A program made the translations under genes and the position numbers. Of a stretch of 64,000 bases of DNA, positions 44,508 to 53,062 are shown one piece after another. Numbering within the stretch: the stretch's first letter is position 1; every line of letters begins with the position of its first letter. The notes under the pieces were generated by a model that had not been told where the DNA came from, did no database searches, and saw nothing but the letters and a program-made list of their open reading frames with translations. This DNA is from Nocardia altamirensis NBRC 108246 (GTDB lineage: Bacteria > Actinomycetota > Actinomycetes > Mycobacteriales > Mycobacteriaceae), in assembly GCF_001612685.1 (NCBI RefSeq), contig NZ_BDAY01000060.1:1-64000 (forward strand), in the 5' to 3' direction.

Positions 44508-45110
44508 GTGTCGATGAGTCGTAAGGAGAAGTCGGCCGAGACCGAGCACGCGCTGAAAGCGGCGGCCCTGCGGCTGTTCGCCGAGCGTGGGTACCTGAAC
44601 ACCAAGATCGCCGACATCACGACCGAGGCCGGACGCGCGGCCGGGTCGTTCTACAACCATTTCGCGGGCAAGGAAGAACTACTCCAGGCGCTGCTGAACG
44701 ACATCGAGGCGCAGGCCGACGTGGTGGTCGAGGGGCCGGACCACAACGCGGACTTCACCGACCCGGACGCGGTGCGCTTCCACATCGAGCAGTACTGGCT
44801 GTCCTACCGCAAGCATTGGGCCGTCTACCGCTCGATGCAGCAGGCCGCGCTCGTCAACGACGATTTCGCCAGGCAGCTAGGCGAATTCGCGAAGCAGCAG
44901 CTCCGCGACATCGCCGATCATCTCGACGGGTTCGCCGCGAAGGGCTTGACGCTCCCCAGCACGCCGAATGCCAGCCTGGCCATGATGTTCCAGCTCACCA
45001 CCGCGATGGTGCAGGGCATCGAGGACGGCACGGTGGAGCTCACGGACAAGCAAGCCGTCGACGGGCTCACCCGATTCATCTACCGGGGACTAACCGGTCG
45101 CGACTGCTGA
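44508..45110 (+). CDS. TetR-family regulator of the monooxygenase
   Basis: 200 residues from GTG 44508 (AAGGAGG 8 nt upstream). Helix-turn-helix: IADITTEAGRAAGSFYNHFA. It has a TetR_C-type ligand domain (FHIEQYWLSYRKHWAVYRSM). Adjacent palindromes support autoregulation and control of the divergent flavin monooxygenase. Confidence 0.88.
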   Translation: MSMSRKEKSAETEHALKAAALRLFAERGYLNTKIADITTEAGRAAGSFYNHFAGKEELLQALLNDIEAQADVVVEGPDHNADFTDPDAVRFHIEQYWLSYRKHWAVYRSMQQAALVNDDFARQLGEFAKQQLRDIADHLDGFAAKGLTLPSTPNASLAMMFQLTTAMVQGIEDGTVELTDKQAVDGLTRFIYRGLTGRDC

Positions 45111-45206
45111 ACGTTCTTGTCTGGCAGGAGTCATCGTCACGTCGACACCGGAAGTCCTTGCCGCGCAGGAGCACCGGCGGGCGGCTAGGCCCGCCGGTGC
45201 GCTGGG

Positions 45207-46169
45207 TCATGGGATGAGGACGATGGAGCCGGTGGTCTGGCGACCGGCCAGATCACGGTGCGCCTGTTCGGCCTCGGCGAGCGGATAGCTGGCCCCGACC
45301 CGGATCTGCAGGGTGCCTTCGGCGATGGCGTTGAGGACATCGGTTGCGCGCCAGAGGAGTTCGGCGCGGTCGCGGGTGTAGGCGCCGAGCGAAGGGCGGG
45401 TGACGAACAGCGAGCCGCTGGTGTTGAGACGCTGCAGATCGAACGGCGGCACCGGTCCGCTCGCGCCGCCGAACAGCGCGAGCATGCCGCGCACGCGCAG
45501 CGAGGCGAGGCTGCCCTCGAAGGTGGCCGCGCCGACGCCGTCGTAGACCGCCGCAACGCCGACACCGTCAGTCAGCGCGCGCACCCGCGCCGGGACATCG
45601 TCGTAGCGCAGCACCTCGGCCGCACCCGCCTCCCGCGACAGTTTCTCCTTCGCGTCCGAGGACACCGTGGTGATCACCCTGGCGCCCTTGGCCGTCGCGA
45701 GTTGGGTCAGGATCAGGCCGACACCGCCCGCGCCCGCATGCACGAGCACGGTCTCGCCTTGCTTCGGCGTGTAGATCGATTCGAGCAGGTAGTGCGCGGT
45801 CATGCCCTGCAGCAGCGCCGACGCCGCGACCGCGGGTTCGACACCGTCGGGCACCGCGATCGCGACGGCGGCGTCCACCGCGACCCGCTCGGCGTAGCTG
45901 GCGGGGGCGCCGGCCCAGGCGACCCGGTCGCCGACCGCGAACTCGGTGACATTCGCGCCGACCTGTGCGACCACACCCGATGCCTCGGAACCGGGGATAT
46001 AGGGCACCTCGCGCGGGTACTGGCCGATGCGGAAGTAGATATCGATGTAGTTGACGCCGACCGCCTGGACGTCGACGAGCAGCTGATCGGGGCCGATGAC
46101 CGGGTCGGGCACCTCGGCATATCGCAGGACTTCGGGACCGCCGAGCTCGGAAACCTGGATGGCGCGCAT
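45207..46169 (-). CDS. qor: NADPH:quinone oxidoreductase, zeta-crystallin type
   Basis: 320-residue medium-chain reductase without zinc ligands. Starts MRAIQVSELGGPEVLRYAEV at ATG 46169; NADPH-binding VHAGAGGVGLILTQLATAKG is clear. It occupies the same relative place as the quinone reductase gene (qor) near ctaB in mycobacteria. Probably detoxifies quinones. Confidence 0.93.
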   Translation of the reverse strand: MRAIQVSELGGPEVLRYAEVPDPVIGPDQLLVDVQAVGVNYIDIYFRIGQYPREVPYIPGSEASGVVAQVGANVTEFAVGDRVAWAGAPASYAERVAVDAAVAIAVPDGVEPAVAASALLQGMTAHYLLESIYTPKQGETVLVHAGAGGVGLILTQLATAKGARVITTVSSDAKEKLSREAGAAEVLRYDDVPARVRALTDGVGVAAVYDGVGAATFEGSLASLRVRGMLALFGGASGPVPPFDLQRLNTSGSLFVTRPSLGAYTRDRAELLWRATDVLNAIAEGTLQIRVGASYPLAEAEQAHRDLAGRQTTGSIVLIP

Positions 46170-46229
46170 GAGATCTGTTCTACACCGCAAAGGCTGGACC
46201 GTTTCCTACTGGTCGGTAGACTCCCTGTC

Positions 46230-46580
46230 ATGAGTGCTCACGCCGCCACGGCCCCGGTGAAGTTGTCGGGCGCCCTCGTTGAGTCCGTCAAGGGATTCGT
46301 CGCCGACCACGGCGAGACCGCAACGGCCGTCCTGCAGCCGATCGGCCGGATGGGTGTCCGGGTCACGCTGGTCGGCGCCGACGGCATCCTCGGTGATCGG
46401 GTCGTCGACACCATGGACATCGCCAAGGAACTCGTCGCGACCATCGATGGCCTCACCGAGGCCGACGAGTGGGACCGCGAGCTCACCTCGATCGTTACGC
46501 CGCGCTCGGGACACTGGGCGCAGATGGCGGGCTGGGTCGCCCGTCAGCGCCGGTTCCCCAAGGCGCGCAACGAGAGCTGA
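46230..46580 (+). CDS. Conserved small actinobacterial protein, unknown function
   Basis: 116 residues from ATG 46230. KLSGALVESVKGFVADHG and MGVRVTLVGADGILGDRVVD are followed by a WDREL...GHWAQMAGWVARQRRF end. No enzymatic motif. Its place next to qor suggests the counterpart of a conserved hypothetical gene found there in mycobacteria. Followed at 1 bp by the binding-protein gene. Confidence 0.75.
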   Translation: MSAHAATAPVKLSGALVESVKGFVADHGETATAVLQPIGRMGVRVTLVGADGILGDRVVDTMDIAKELVATIDGLTEADEWDRELTSIVTPRSGHWAQMAGWVARQRRFPKARNES

Positions 46581-46581
46581 C

Positions 46582-47391
46582 GTGGGCGGGCGCGCGCGAC
46601 TCGGTGCCGGGTGGCAAGGCCGCCTCGGCGTCGTGCTGCTCGCCGGGTGGACAGTCCTTGCGGCGCAAGCCGTTCCGGCCGCTGCTCAGGAGCCGGCGAA
46701 CGCGCTGCGCGTCTGCACGCCGGGGGACTACCCGCCGTACTCGGTCACCGACGGCACGGGTGCTTACCGCGGCGTCGATATCGACTTGGCTCGCGGCTTC
46801 GCCGACGTACTGCGCCGCCCCCTCGTTTTCGTGCCGCTGACCTGGGCAAGCCTGAAGACGGATTTCGGTGCGCTGCACTGTGATATCGCCGTAGGCGGCA
46901 TCTCGGACCAGCCTGCCCGCCGCGCGTTCGCCGACTTCTCGATCGTCTACGGCACCGACGGGAAGACGCCGATCACCCGCCGCGAGAGCGGCACGGACTA
47001 CTCGACGATCGAGCAGATCAACCGGCCGGAGGTGCGGGTGATCGCGAACCGCGGCGGCACCAATGAAGAGTTCGCGCGCAAGAACTTTCCGGACGCTCAG
47101 CTCACCCTGTGGCCGGAGAACCTGACGATCTTCGACGAGATCGAACACGGCCGCGCCGACGTGTTCGTCACCGACGCGGTCGAGGGCCGCTACCGGGTGC
47201 GCCAGCACCCCGGTCTGCAAGTTCTGCACCCGGACAAGCCTTTCGACTCGTTCGCCAAGGTGCTGCTGGTGCGCAAGGACGATCCGGTGCTCGCGATCGC
47301 CCTCGACGCGTGGTTGGCCACGCAACTCGCCACCGGCGCGGTGGACCGCCTGTTCGATCAGTGGATCGGACCCACCGCGTCGGCCGGCTGA
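46582..47391 (+). CDS. Periplasmic binding-type protein, cyclohexadienyl-dehydratase-like
   Basis: 269 residues. A signal peptide (LGVVLLAGWTVLAAQAVPAA then AQEP) precedes a type-2 solute-binding fold: LRVCTPGDYPPYSVTDGTGA and GVDIDLARGFADVL, and later NRGGTNEEFARKNFPDAQL. The latter block and ITRRESG resemble exported prephenate/arogenate dehydratases (PheC) rather than ABC amino-acid binding proteins. No ABC permease gene is nearby, which supports an enzyme role. GTG start. Confidence 0.75.
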   Translation: MGGRARLGAGWQGRLGVVLLAGWTVLAAQAVPAAAQEPANALRVCTPGDYPPYSVTDGTGAYRGVDIDLARGFADVLRRPLVFVPLTWASLKTDFGALHCDIAVGGISDQPARRAFADFSIVYGTDGKTPITRRESGTDYSTIEQINRPEVRVIANRGGTNEEFARKNFPDAQLTLWPENLTIFDEIEHGRADVFVTDAVEGRYRVRQHPGLQVLHPDKPFDSFAKVLLVRKDDPVLAIALDAWLATQLATGAVDRLFDQWIGPTASAG

Positions 47392-47397
47392 CGACCG

Positions 47398-48471
47398 CTA
47401 CGCCAACGCTGGCGGCTTGGCTGTGCTGTCGGCCCGATAGTGTCGCCATGGTTCGAGCTGATCGCCGGGGAACGGGTTGTATTCCGTTAGGAGAGAGCGG
47501 AGTTCGTCGGTCGTGGTCGCGAGCTCCAGGCCGTGCGTGCTCACCCACGCGTCGTTGTAGATCGTCTCCAGATATCGATCGCCGCCGTCCGGTGCGACGG
47601 CAACCACGTTGTGTCCTGGTCCGAGCAACTGGGCGACGCGCAAGGCGATGAAGACGGCCGCTCCGGAGGACCCACCGAGGAGCAGGCCTTCGGTGCTGGC
47701 CAACAGTCGGCAGGTGCTGAACGCTTCGGCGTCGCCGCACCAGTAAGCGTGGTCGATGACGCTGCGGTCGAAGTTGCCAGGGGTGAATCCGGAGCCGAGG
47801 CCGATCAGCAGATGCTGTCCCATCGGTCCGCCGATGGCGGTAGAACCTCGACCGTCCACCGCCACAGTGAGACAACGACTTCCGGCTTGTTTGAGCGCTC
47901 GTCCGATTCCGGTGAGCTGGCCGCAACTGCTCGTGGTGCACACCACCGCATGCACATCGCCATCCAGGTCGGTGAGGATTTCCTGTGCGGTCGTCATGCT
48001 GTGTGCGGCCGGGTTGCTCGGGTTGTTCCACTGGTTGGGCATGTACGCGCCCGCTGTGTTGCGCGCGATCTCTTCGGCGGCGCGGATCCGTGGGATTTGA
48101 TACTTGCCGTGCTCGTCGCTGGTGCTGACGAGCGTGGGTTGCGCCCCGTACGCGGCGATGCTGCGCACGCTGAACGGTGGGGTGCGTGGGTCGACCATGA
48201 TCTCGGTGCGGATTCCGAGGGCGGCGCCGATCATGGCCAGCGCGATGCCCAGGTTTCCGGACGTGGCCTCGACGATCGCGCCGTCGGTGTCGAGTTCGCC
48301 GGAGCGGATGGCTTCGCGCACCATGGCGGCGGCGGGGCGTGCCTTGACGCTGCCGCTGGGGTTGAGGCATTCGAGTTTGACCCATACGGTCGCCTCCGTT
48401 GCTCGGGTGAGCCGGTTGAGCCGGACGAGCGGAGTGCCGCCGATGGCCTCAATAATGTTGTTGTACTTCAT
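47398..48471 (-). CDS. PLP-dependent cysteine-synthase-fold enzyme, SbnA-like (second copy)
   Basis: 357 residues from ATG 48471, which overlaps the MFS stop (ATGA). PLP Lys in NPSGSVKARPAAAMVREA; substrate loop ATSGNLGIALAMIG is canonical; phosphate loop TTSSCGQLTGIGRAL; end APDGGDRYLETIYNDAW is as in SbnA-type enzymes that make 2,3-diaminopropionate precursors. KAR replaces the usual KDR. No SbnB-type partner is present. Third enzyme/transport gene of a minus-strand operon. Confidence 0.85.
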   Translation of the reverse strand: MKYNNIIEAIGGTPLVRLNRLTRATEATVWVKLECLNPSGSVKARPAAAMVREAIRSGELDTDGAIVEATSGNLGIALAMIGAALGIRTEIMVDPRTPPFSVRSIAAYGAQPTLVSTSDEHGKYQIPRIRAAEEIARNTAGAYMPNQWNNPSNPAAHSMTTAQEILTDLDGDVHAVVCTTSSCGQLTGIGRALKQAGSRCLTVAVDGRGSTAIGGPMGQHLLIGLGSGFTPGNFDRSVIDHAYWCGDAEAFSTCRLLASTEGLLLGGSSGAAVFIALRVAQLLGPGHNVVAVAPDGGDRYLETIYNDAWVSTHGLELATTTDELRSLLTEYNPFPGDQLEPWRHYRADSTAKPPALA

Positions 48472-49748
48472 CGTTCTGTCCTCTGGTGCGCAGTGCTGTG
48501 TGGTTGGAGGGGTGGAAAGAGGGAGCGAGCACGCATCACGGCGATCAGCACGGCGGCACCGATCCCGTGGCCGATCAGCAGCAGCCACGGCAGCCATGGC
48601 ATGTGCATCCGAGCACCGAGGTCGACGGTGTAACCGACAACGATGTTGCTCACGACCGCCGCCAATCCGGACGCGGTCGCGAACACGCCGAGATAGGTGC
48701 CGGTCAGTGCGGGGCGGGCGAACTCGGATGTGAGATCAAGCGCCACCGGCTGCGCGATCGCGACGCCGAGCGTCAACACGATCGTGGCCAGCATCGTCGG
48801 CAGCAGAGCGGGGATGGCCGCCCACAGTCCAGTCGCGCCGGTCGCCGCGGTCGCCCCGCTGCCGAGGGCGGTCGGCGCGAAGGCCAGTCCGCACAGCGCG
48901 ATCCCGACGCCGACGGACATCGGGGAGGTCCACCGTTGTCGACACCATTCGGTGATCCGCATCTGCAGGCCGAGGGTGACGAGCGTGGACACGAGGAACA
49001 GGACCGCGACAGACCCCGCGAAACCCGAAGTGCGGGCGGCTTCTAGGGGCAGTGTCAGGTAAAGCTGGTTGTACAGCACGAAGATCGCGGACGTGGCACA
49101 CACATACAGCAGGAACCGACGATCTCGGAACAGTTCCCGCCAGTCGGCCAGCACCGACTGTTCCGGGAGCGCCACCGGACGCGGCGGGAGCAGCGCGAGC
49201 TGCGCGATGGTCAGCGCGGCGAACACCAGCGCCGCCACGGTCGCCACCACCCGGAAGTCGACCATGAGCAGCAGTCCGCCGAGTAGCGGGCCGATCAGGG
49301 TCCCGCATTCACCCGCGATATTCAAGAGTGAAAACGCTTGCAGCCGTTGCGTTCCCGACTCGTGTGCGAGATAAGCACGGGCCGCCGGACTGAATATCGC
49401 CCCTGCCACCCCGGTCACTATCGCGGCCGCGATCAACCCGACGACGCTGTCCACCACCGCGAAGGCGCCGAATCCCACTGCGCGGAGCAGACATCCGGCA
49501 ATGATCATCGGTCGGCACCCGATCCGGTCGGCGGCCGAGCCGCCGAACAGGGTCAAGCCCTGCTGGCTGAGGCTGCGGATGCCGATGATCGCACCCACCA
49601 CCCCCGTCGCCAGGTGCAGGTTGTCCCGCAGATGCGTGGCGAGAAACGGAATCAGCAGATAGAAGCCGAGATAGACGCCGAACTGATTGACCAACAGCAA
49701 CTGCACGGTGGGCGGGAGGGTGCGGGCGGCACGGTATGCGGTCAGCAC
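48468..49748 (-). CDS. MFS exporter between two PLP-enzyme genes
   Basis: 426 residues, about twelve helices. LLLVNQFGVYLGFYLLIPFL, then GGSAADRIGCRPMIIAG (motif A-like) and RAYLAHESGTQRLQAFSLLN. Best read as an efflux pump of the MdtH/YfcJ kind. GTG 49748 overlaps the upstream PLP gene by 7 nt and its stop overlaps the next by 4, so it is built into the operon and probably exports the product. Confidence 0.85.
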   Translation of the reverse strand: MLTAYRAARTLPPTVQLLLVNQFGVYLGFYLLIPFLATHLRDNLHLATGVVGAIIGIRSLSQQGLTLFGGSAADRIGCRPMIIAGCLLRAVGFGAFAVVDSVVGLIAAAIVTGVAGAIFSPAARAYLAHESGTQRLQAFSLLNIAGECGTLIGPLLGGLLLMVDFRVVATVAALVFAALTIAQLALLPPRPVALPEQSVLADWRELFRDRRFLLYVCATSAIFVLYNQLYLTLPLEAARTSGFAGSVAVLFLVSTLVTLGLQMRITEWCRQRWTSPMSVGVGIALCGLAFAPTALGSGATAATGATGLWAAIPALLPTMLATIVLTLGVAIAQPVALDLTSEFARPALTGTYLGVFATASGLAAVVSNIVVGYTVDLGARMHMPWLPWLLLIGHGIGAAVLIAVMRARSLFPPLQPHSTAHQRTER

Positions 49749-50878
49749 GGCGCCCGATCCTTGCCGTCACGGTCGGCTCGGCGGCACGGATCGATGATGC
49801 GGGTGCAGCGCGTCCAGCGGCGGACCACCTGTTCGGTCGGGTGCGCGATCGTGTCCGGTTCGATCGGCGGATCGGCGTCGAGCAAGCCGTGCTGCTCGCA
49901 GAAGGCGTCGTGGTAGATCGTGTCGAAGTAGCGGCCAGGCCCATCGGGAAACACCGCGGCGATGCGAGTTCCGAGGTCGCTCGTGCGGGCCAGCCACCCC
50001 GCGACCAGAGCGACGGCGCCGACGCTCCAACCGCCGGTGGCATGGTGTGTCGCGGCAAGTGTGCGGCAGGCCCAGACCGCCTCCGACGGTGCGACCCAAT
50101 GGATTTCGTTGAACGCGGGATAGTCGACATTGCGCGGATAGATGCTGGAGCCGAGGCCGCGCATCAGCCGAGGTCCGGCCGGTTGGCCGAAGATCGTCGA
50201 CGCCACGGTGTCGACGCCGACCAGTCGCAGCTCGGGGTTGAACCGGCGCAGTACCCGCGCCACCCCGGCCGAGTGGCCGCCGGTGCCGACCGAGCACACC
50301 AGCACATCTATCCGGCCCACCTGCTGAACCAGTTCGAGTGCCAGCGCTTCGTAGCCGTCGACGTTGTCCGGGTTGTGGTATTGATCCGGGCACCAGGCGT
50401 CCGGATCATCCGCGAGCAGTTCGACCACTCGGTCGCGCCGCGCCTGCTGCCAGCCGCCGCTCGGATGCGGTGTGCTCACCAATTCGACCCGAGCCCCGTA
50501 GGCCGCAAGCATGTGTGCGACGAACGGTTCCATCCCCGGATCGGTCACCACCGTGATCGGGTGACGATGCAGTATTCCGGCCAGGGCTAGTCCCAAACCC
50601 AAAGTGCCACTGCTTGATTCGACGATCCGCGCGCCTTGGCGGAGATCGCCGCGCTGCTGCGCGCAGCGCACCATGTGGAGGGCGGGGCGGTCCTTGATGC
50701 CACCGGGGTTGAACCCCTCCAGCTTGGCCCAGAAACCGCGGCCGGTCGGCGCCAGCGGCGCACCGACCCACAGCACCGGTGTGTTGCCGACGAGGGCCCT
50801 CGGACCTCGCGCCGCCATCGGCGCGCGAACCAGCGTCGTCGCTATTTCGTCTTGTCGGGCCAGCACGATCTTTTCCAT
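49742..50878 (-). CDS. PLP-dependent cysteine-synthase-fold enzyme (first copy), divergent loops
   Basis: 378 residues. PLP Lys in NPGGIKDRPALHMVR; the substrate loop is SSSGTLGLGLALAG where CysK has TSGNTG, so the Asn is Thr; phosphate loop CSVGTGGHSAGVARVLR; C-terminal FPDGPGRYFDTIYHDAF. These changes argue for a different amino-acid substrate from O-acetylserine. The last residues form a Cys/Arg/Asp-rich tail overlapping the MFS start. Confidence 0.83.
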   Translation of the reverse strand: MEKIVLARQDEIATTLVRAPMAARGPRALVGNTPVLWVGAPLAPTGRGFWAKLEGFNPGGIKDRPALHMVRCAQQRGDLRQGARIVESSSGTLGLGLALAGILHRHPITVVTDPGMEPFVAHMLAAYGARVELVSTPHPSGGWQQARRDRVVELLADDPDAWCPDQYHNPDNVDGYEALALELVQQVGRIDVLVCSVGTGGHSAGVARVLRRFNPELRLVGVDTVASTIFGQPAGPRLMRGLGSSIYPRNVDYPAFNEIHWVAPSEAVWACRTLAATHHATGGWSVGAVALVAGWLARTSDLGTRIAAVFPDGPGRYFDTIYHDAFCEQHGLLDADPPIEPDTIAHPTEQVVRRWTRCTRIIDPCRRADRDGKDRAPC

Positions 50879-50977
50879 GCTGTCGCTTTCTCATTCGAGG
50901 CCGCCGAACGGGCGGCAGATCCGAGTGGGCAGCGGACACCGGCCGACCATGAACTATGTCGGCCTGGCGCTGACCCC

Positions 50978-51400
50978 TCAGTTCCGAGCGACACACAGAC
51001 GCGTAGTGATACCTCGGCCGCTCACGGCCGGCAGGGCGCTGATCGCAGGCGCGCGAGCCCCGGGGCGGCCGGATGGCGAAATGCCAAGAACTCCAACGAT
51101 TATCAGGCCGAGAGCCATAAGCAACAGTGAGACGATTGGTTTACTGACCACGCTCGGCGCGATCAGCTTCGGCACGCAGTGCGTCAGATGGCCTCGGCAC
51201 TCGCGGTCGCTCGGTGCGTCGACCAACTGAGACGGCTCACCGGGCATGGGACCGGCGAGGTGGTCGACAACCGAAACAGTCGCGGGGTGGGCATGAATCT
51301 CTTCGGTCAGCAGGCAGTCGAGCATCGGCAGTGCGAGCATTACTGCCGTCAGTAATGCCAGCAACGAGTTACCGAGCCGCAACCGGCCGAAGAGTCTCAC
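50978..51400 (-). CDS. Small membrane-anchored protein with His/Cys cluster
   Basis: About 140 residues from GTG 51400 (GGAGG 4 nt upstream). N-terminal helix (NSLLALLTAVMLALPM) and a C-terminal helix (PIVSLLLMALGLIIVGVLGI) enclose a loop with Cys and His residues (LDCLLTEEIHAHP and RECRGHLTHCVPKL). The His/Cys spacing could bind a metal. Not recognised. It leads the PLP-MFS-PLP genes with a 99-bp gap and may belong to the same transcript. Confidence 0.6.
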   Translation of the reverse strand: MRLFGRLRLGNSLLALLTAVMLALPMLDCLLTEEIHAHPATVSVVDHLAGPMPGEPSQLVDAPSDRECRGHLTHCVPKLIAPSVVSKPIVSLLLMALGLIIVGVLGISPSGRPGARAPAISALPAVSGRGITTRLCVARN

Positions 51401-51942
51401 GATGCCTCCAGGTGGAGCAATCGGGGTCGTGGTACACCTCACCTGTCCGCATAACGAAAGGTGAGGGGTCGGCGACTCTCCTCGGCGGCTTTGCCGGTAT
51501 CCAAGCCATTGGCGTCACGGTATGGAATCGCAGACCGAAAACGCTTTTGCCTTGGCAGATGCTAGTGAAACTTGTTGACAGTGAACCGATTTGGAGATAC
51601 CTATGCGCGCTCACTATACGTGATCGCAATGCTTCCACCAAGAACTGTCATTCCCACTCGAATACGGCTCGGCATCAAACCTATGAATGGGAACGAGGCG
51701 GAATGGCTGGATGGGCGAATGCAGGGACTCGTGCGCGTTGCCCCATCACGCCTGACAGGTCTTACGTTGCCAGCGCCACGCTGCCACGCTCAACTGTCAG
51801 TTCACGCACAGCAATTGATTCTAGAATTTCTCGGCAATTCAGTGCCCCAAGGGATTCGGCACGTGAATTCGAGACAAGTTTCGATGCACATTGTGCAGTC
51901 TGCCGCAGCCGGGTCTCCGTTTTTCGGGCATTGTGACTGGCT
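51401..51942. other. AT-richer intergenic region upstream of the PLP/MFS operon
   Basis: 542 bp without a gene I can support. From about 51540 to 51960 the GC content is visibly lower than elsewhere and codon-like structure is absent in all frames. It should contain the promoter of the minus-strand operon, but no clear -10/-35 pair or operator stood out. Confidence 0.5.
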
Positions 51943-52854
51943 TCAATATTCGCCGAGCACCAGGTTTTTCGGGGTTTCGCCGTTGACGAAGCGGAGGATC
52001 TCGGCGCGCGCAACCGCCCAGCCGCGTTCGTAGCTGCCGGTGCTGTTGCCTGCGACGTGCGGGGTGAGCAGTAGGCCGGGGGCGGTCCACAGGGGGTGGT
52101 CCGGAGGGAGCGGCTCGGGATCGGTGACGTCGAGGGCGGCGCGGAGCCGACCCGAACTCAGTTCGGCCAGCAGCGCATCGGTGTCGACGATCGGTCCGCG
52201 GGCGACGTTCACCAGGATGGCGTTGTCGGGCATCGCGGCGAGAAAGTTCGCGTCGACCATGCGAAGGGTGCGGCTGGTGACCGGGACAGTCAGCACAACG
52301 ACATCGTGTGCGCCGAGCAGCACGGGCAATTCGGCGACACCGCGCACCCCGTCGCGGGCCGTGGTGCCGACGAGGGTCGCCGTCGCGTCGAACCCGGCCA
52401 GCCTGCGCACGAGCTCGCCGGCCAGGTCGCCTGCGCCGACGATGAGAATCCGCTTGCCGACCAGGGTTTCGGTCTGATGGGAAGTCCACGCCTTGGCCCG
52501 CTTGGCATCGGCGAAGCTGCCGAGGTCGCGGTAGATGTGCAGTAGTGCGGCCAGCACCCATTCGGCCGAGCTGCCGCCGTGCGCGCCGCGTCCGGTGGCG
52601 ACGCGCACCCCGTCGGGGAGATTGTCGACCCAGCCCTCGGCGCCCGCGGTAAGCATCTGCACCAGGCGAAGTTTCGGCAGTTGGGTCAAATCGACCGTGT
52701 CGGCACGACTGAGGAAACGGGGGACAAGCACTTCCGCTCGCTCGGCGCCGTCCGGGAAAGGCTCGCCGTGGTCGTATCGCATCGGTTGAACTCCGTCGAT
52801 TCCGGAGAGCGCCGCGACTCCGTGGTCGTCCGGCACCAGAACAATAACCGCCAT
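51943..52854 (-). CDS. D-2-hydroxyacid dehydrogenase
   Basis: 303 residues from ATG 52854 (MAVIVLVPDDHGVAALSG). NAD-binding GKRILIVGAGDLAGELVRRL (GxGxxxG), catalytic Arg in LVNVARGPIVDTDALL, Glu in VTDPEPLPPDHPLW and His in LTPHVAGNSTGSYERG. Substrate unknown. Faces the same way as the PLP operon 540 bp away and is divergent from the mce operon. Confidence 0.88.
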   Translation of the reverse strand: MAVIVLVPDDHGVAALSGIDGVQPMRYDHGEPFPDGAERAEVLVPRFLSRADTVDLTQLPKLRLVQMLTAGAEGWVDNLPDGVRVATGRGAHGGSSAEWVLAALLHIYRDLGSFADAKRAKAWTSHQTETLVGKRILIVGAGDLAGELVRRLAGFDATATLVGTTARDGVRGVAELPVLLGAHDVVVLTVPVTSRTLRMVDANFLAAMPDNAILVNVARGPIVDTDALLAELSSGRLRAALDVTDPEPLPPDHPLWTAPGLLLTPHVAGNSTGSYERGWAVARAEILRFVNGETPKNLVLGEY

Positions 52855-53062
52855 GCTCGTGAGATTAGTGGCCTTGCCAACGGGCGCAACGGGTTCCGTC
52901 GGACATTTTCCGGCGAATCGGACTCTCCGGACGCATTTGTCGATTCCCACCACAGCTGTCTCAGTCAGTGCGATGATTTACTTCGGTTCTGCCGCAGAGT
53001 GACGTATCAGTCGGCTAAATTGTGCCCCAGCCGGGGGTGGAGCCGGTGGAAACGAGGTTGCG

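Noticed and set aside
51575..51610. TTGACA as the -35 of a plus-strand promoter
   Set aside because: No acceptable -10 at 16-18 bp and no gene downstream on that strand.
51572..52033. Plus-strand 153-residue frame across the AT-rich region
   Set aside because: No ribosome binding site or family resemblance, and its end runs antisense into the D-2-hydroxyacid dehydrogenase gene.
52885..52900. AACGGGTT core upstream of the mce operon as a KstR site
   Set aside because: Only the AAC-N2-GTT core matches; both outer bases of the consensus are wrong, and such cores are frequent by chance.
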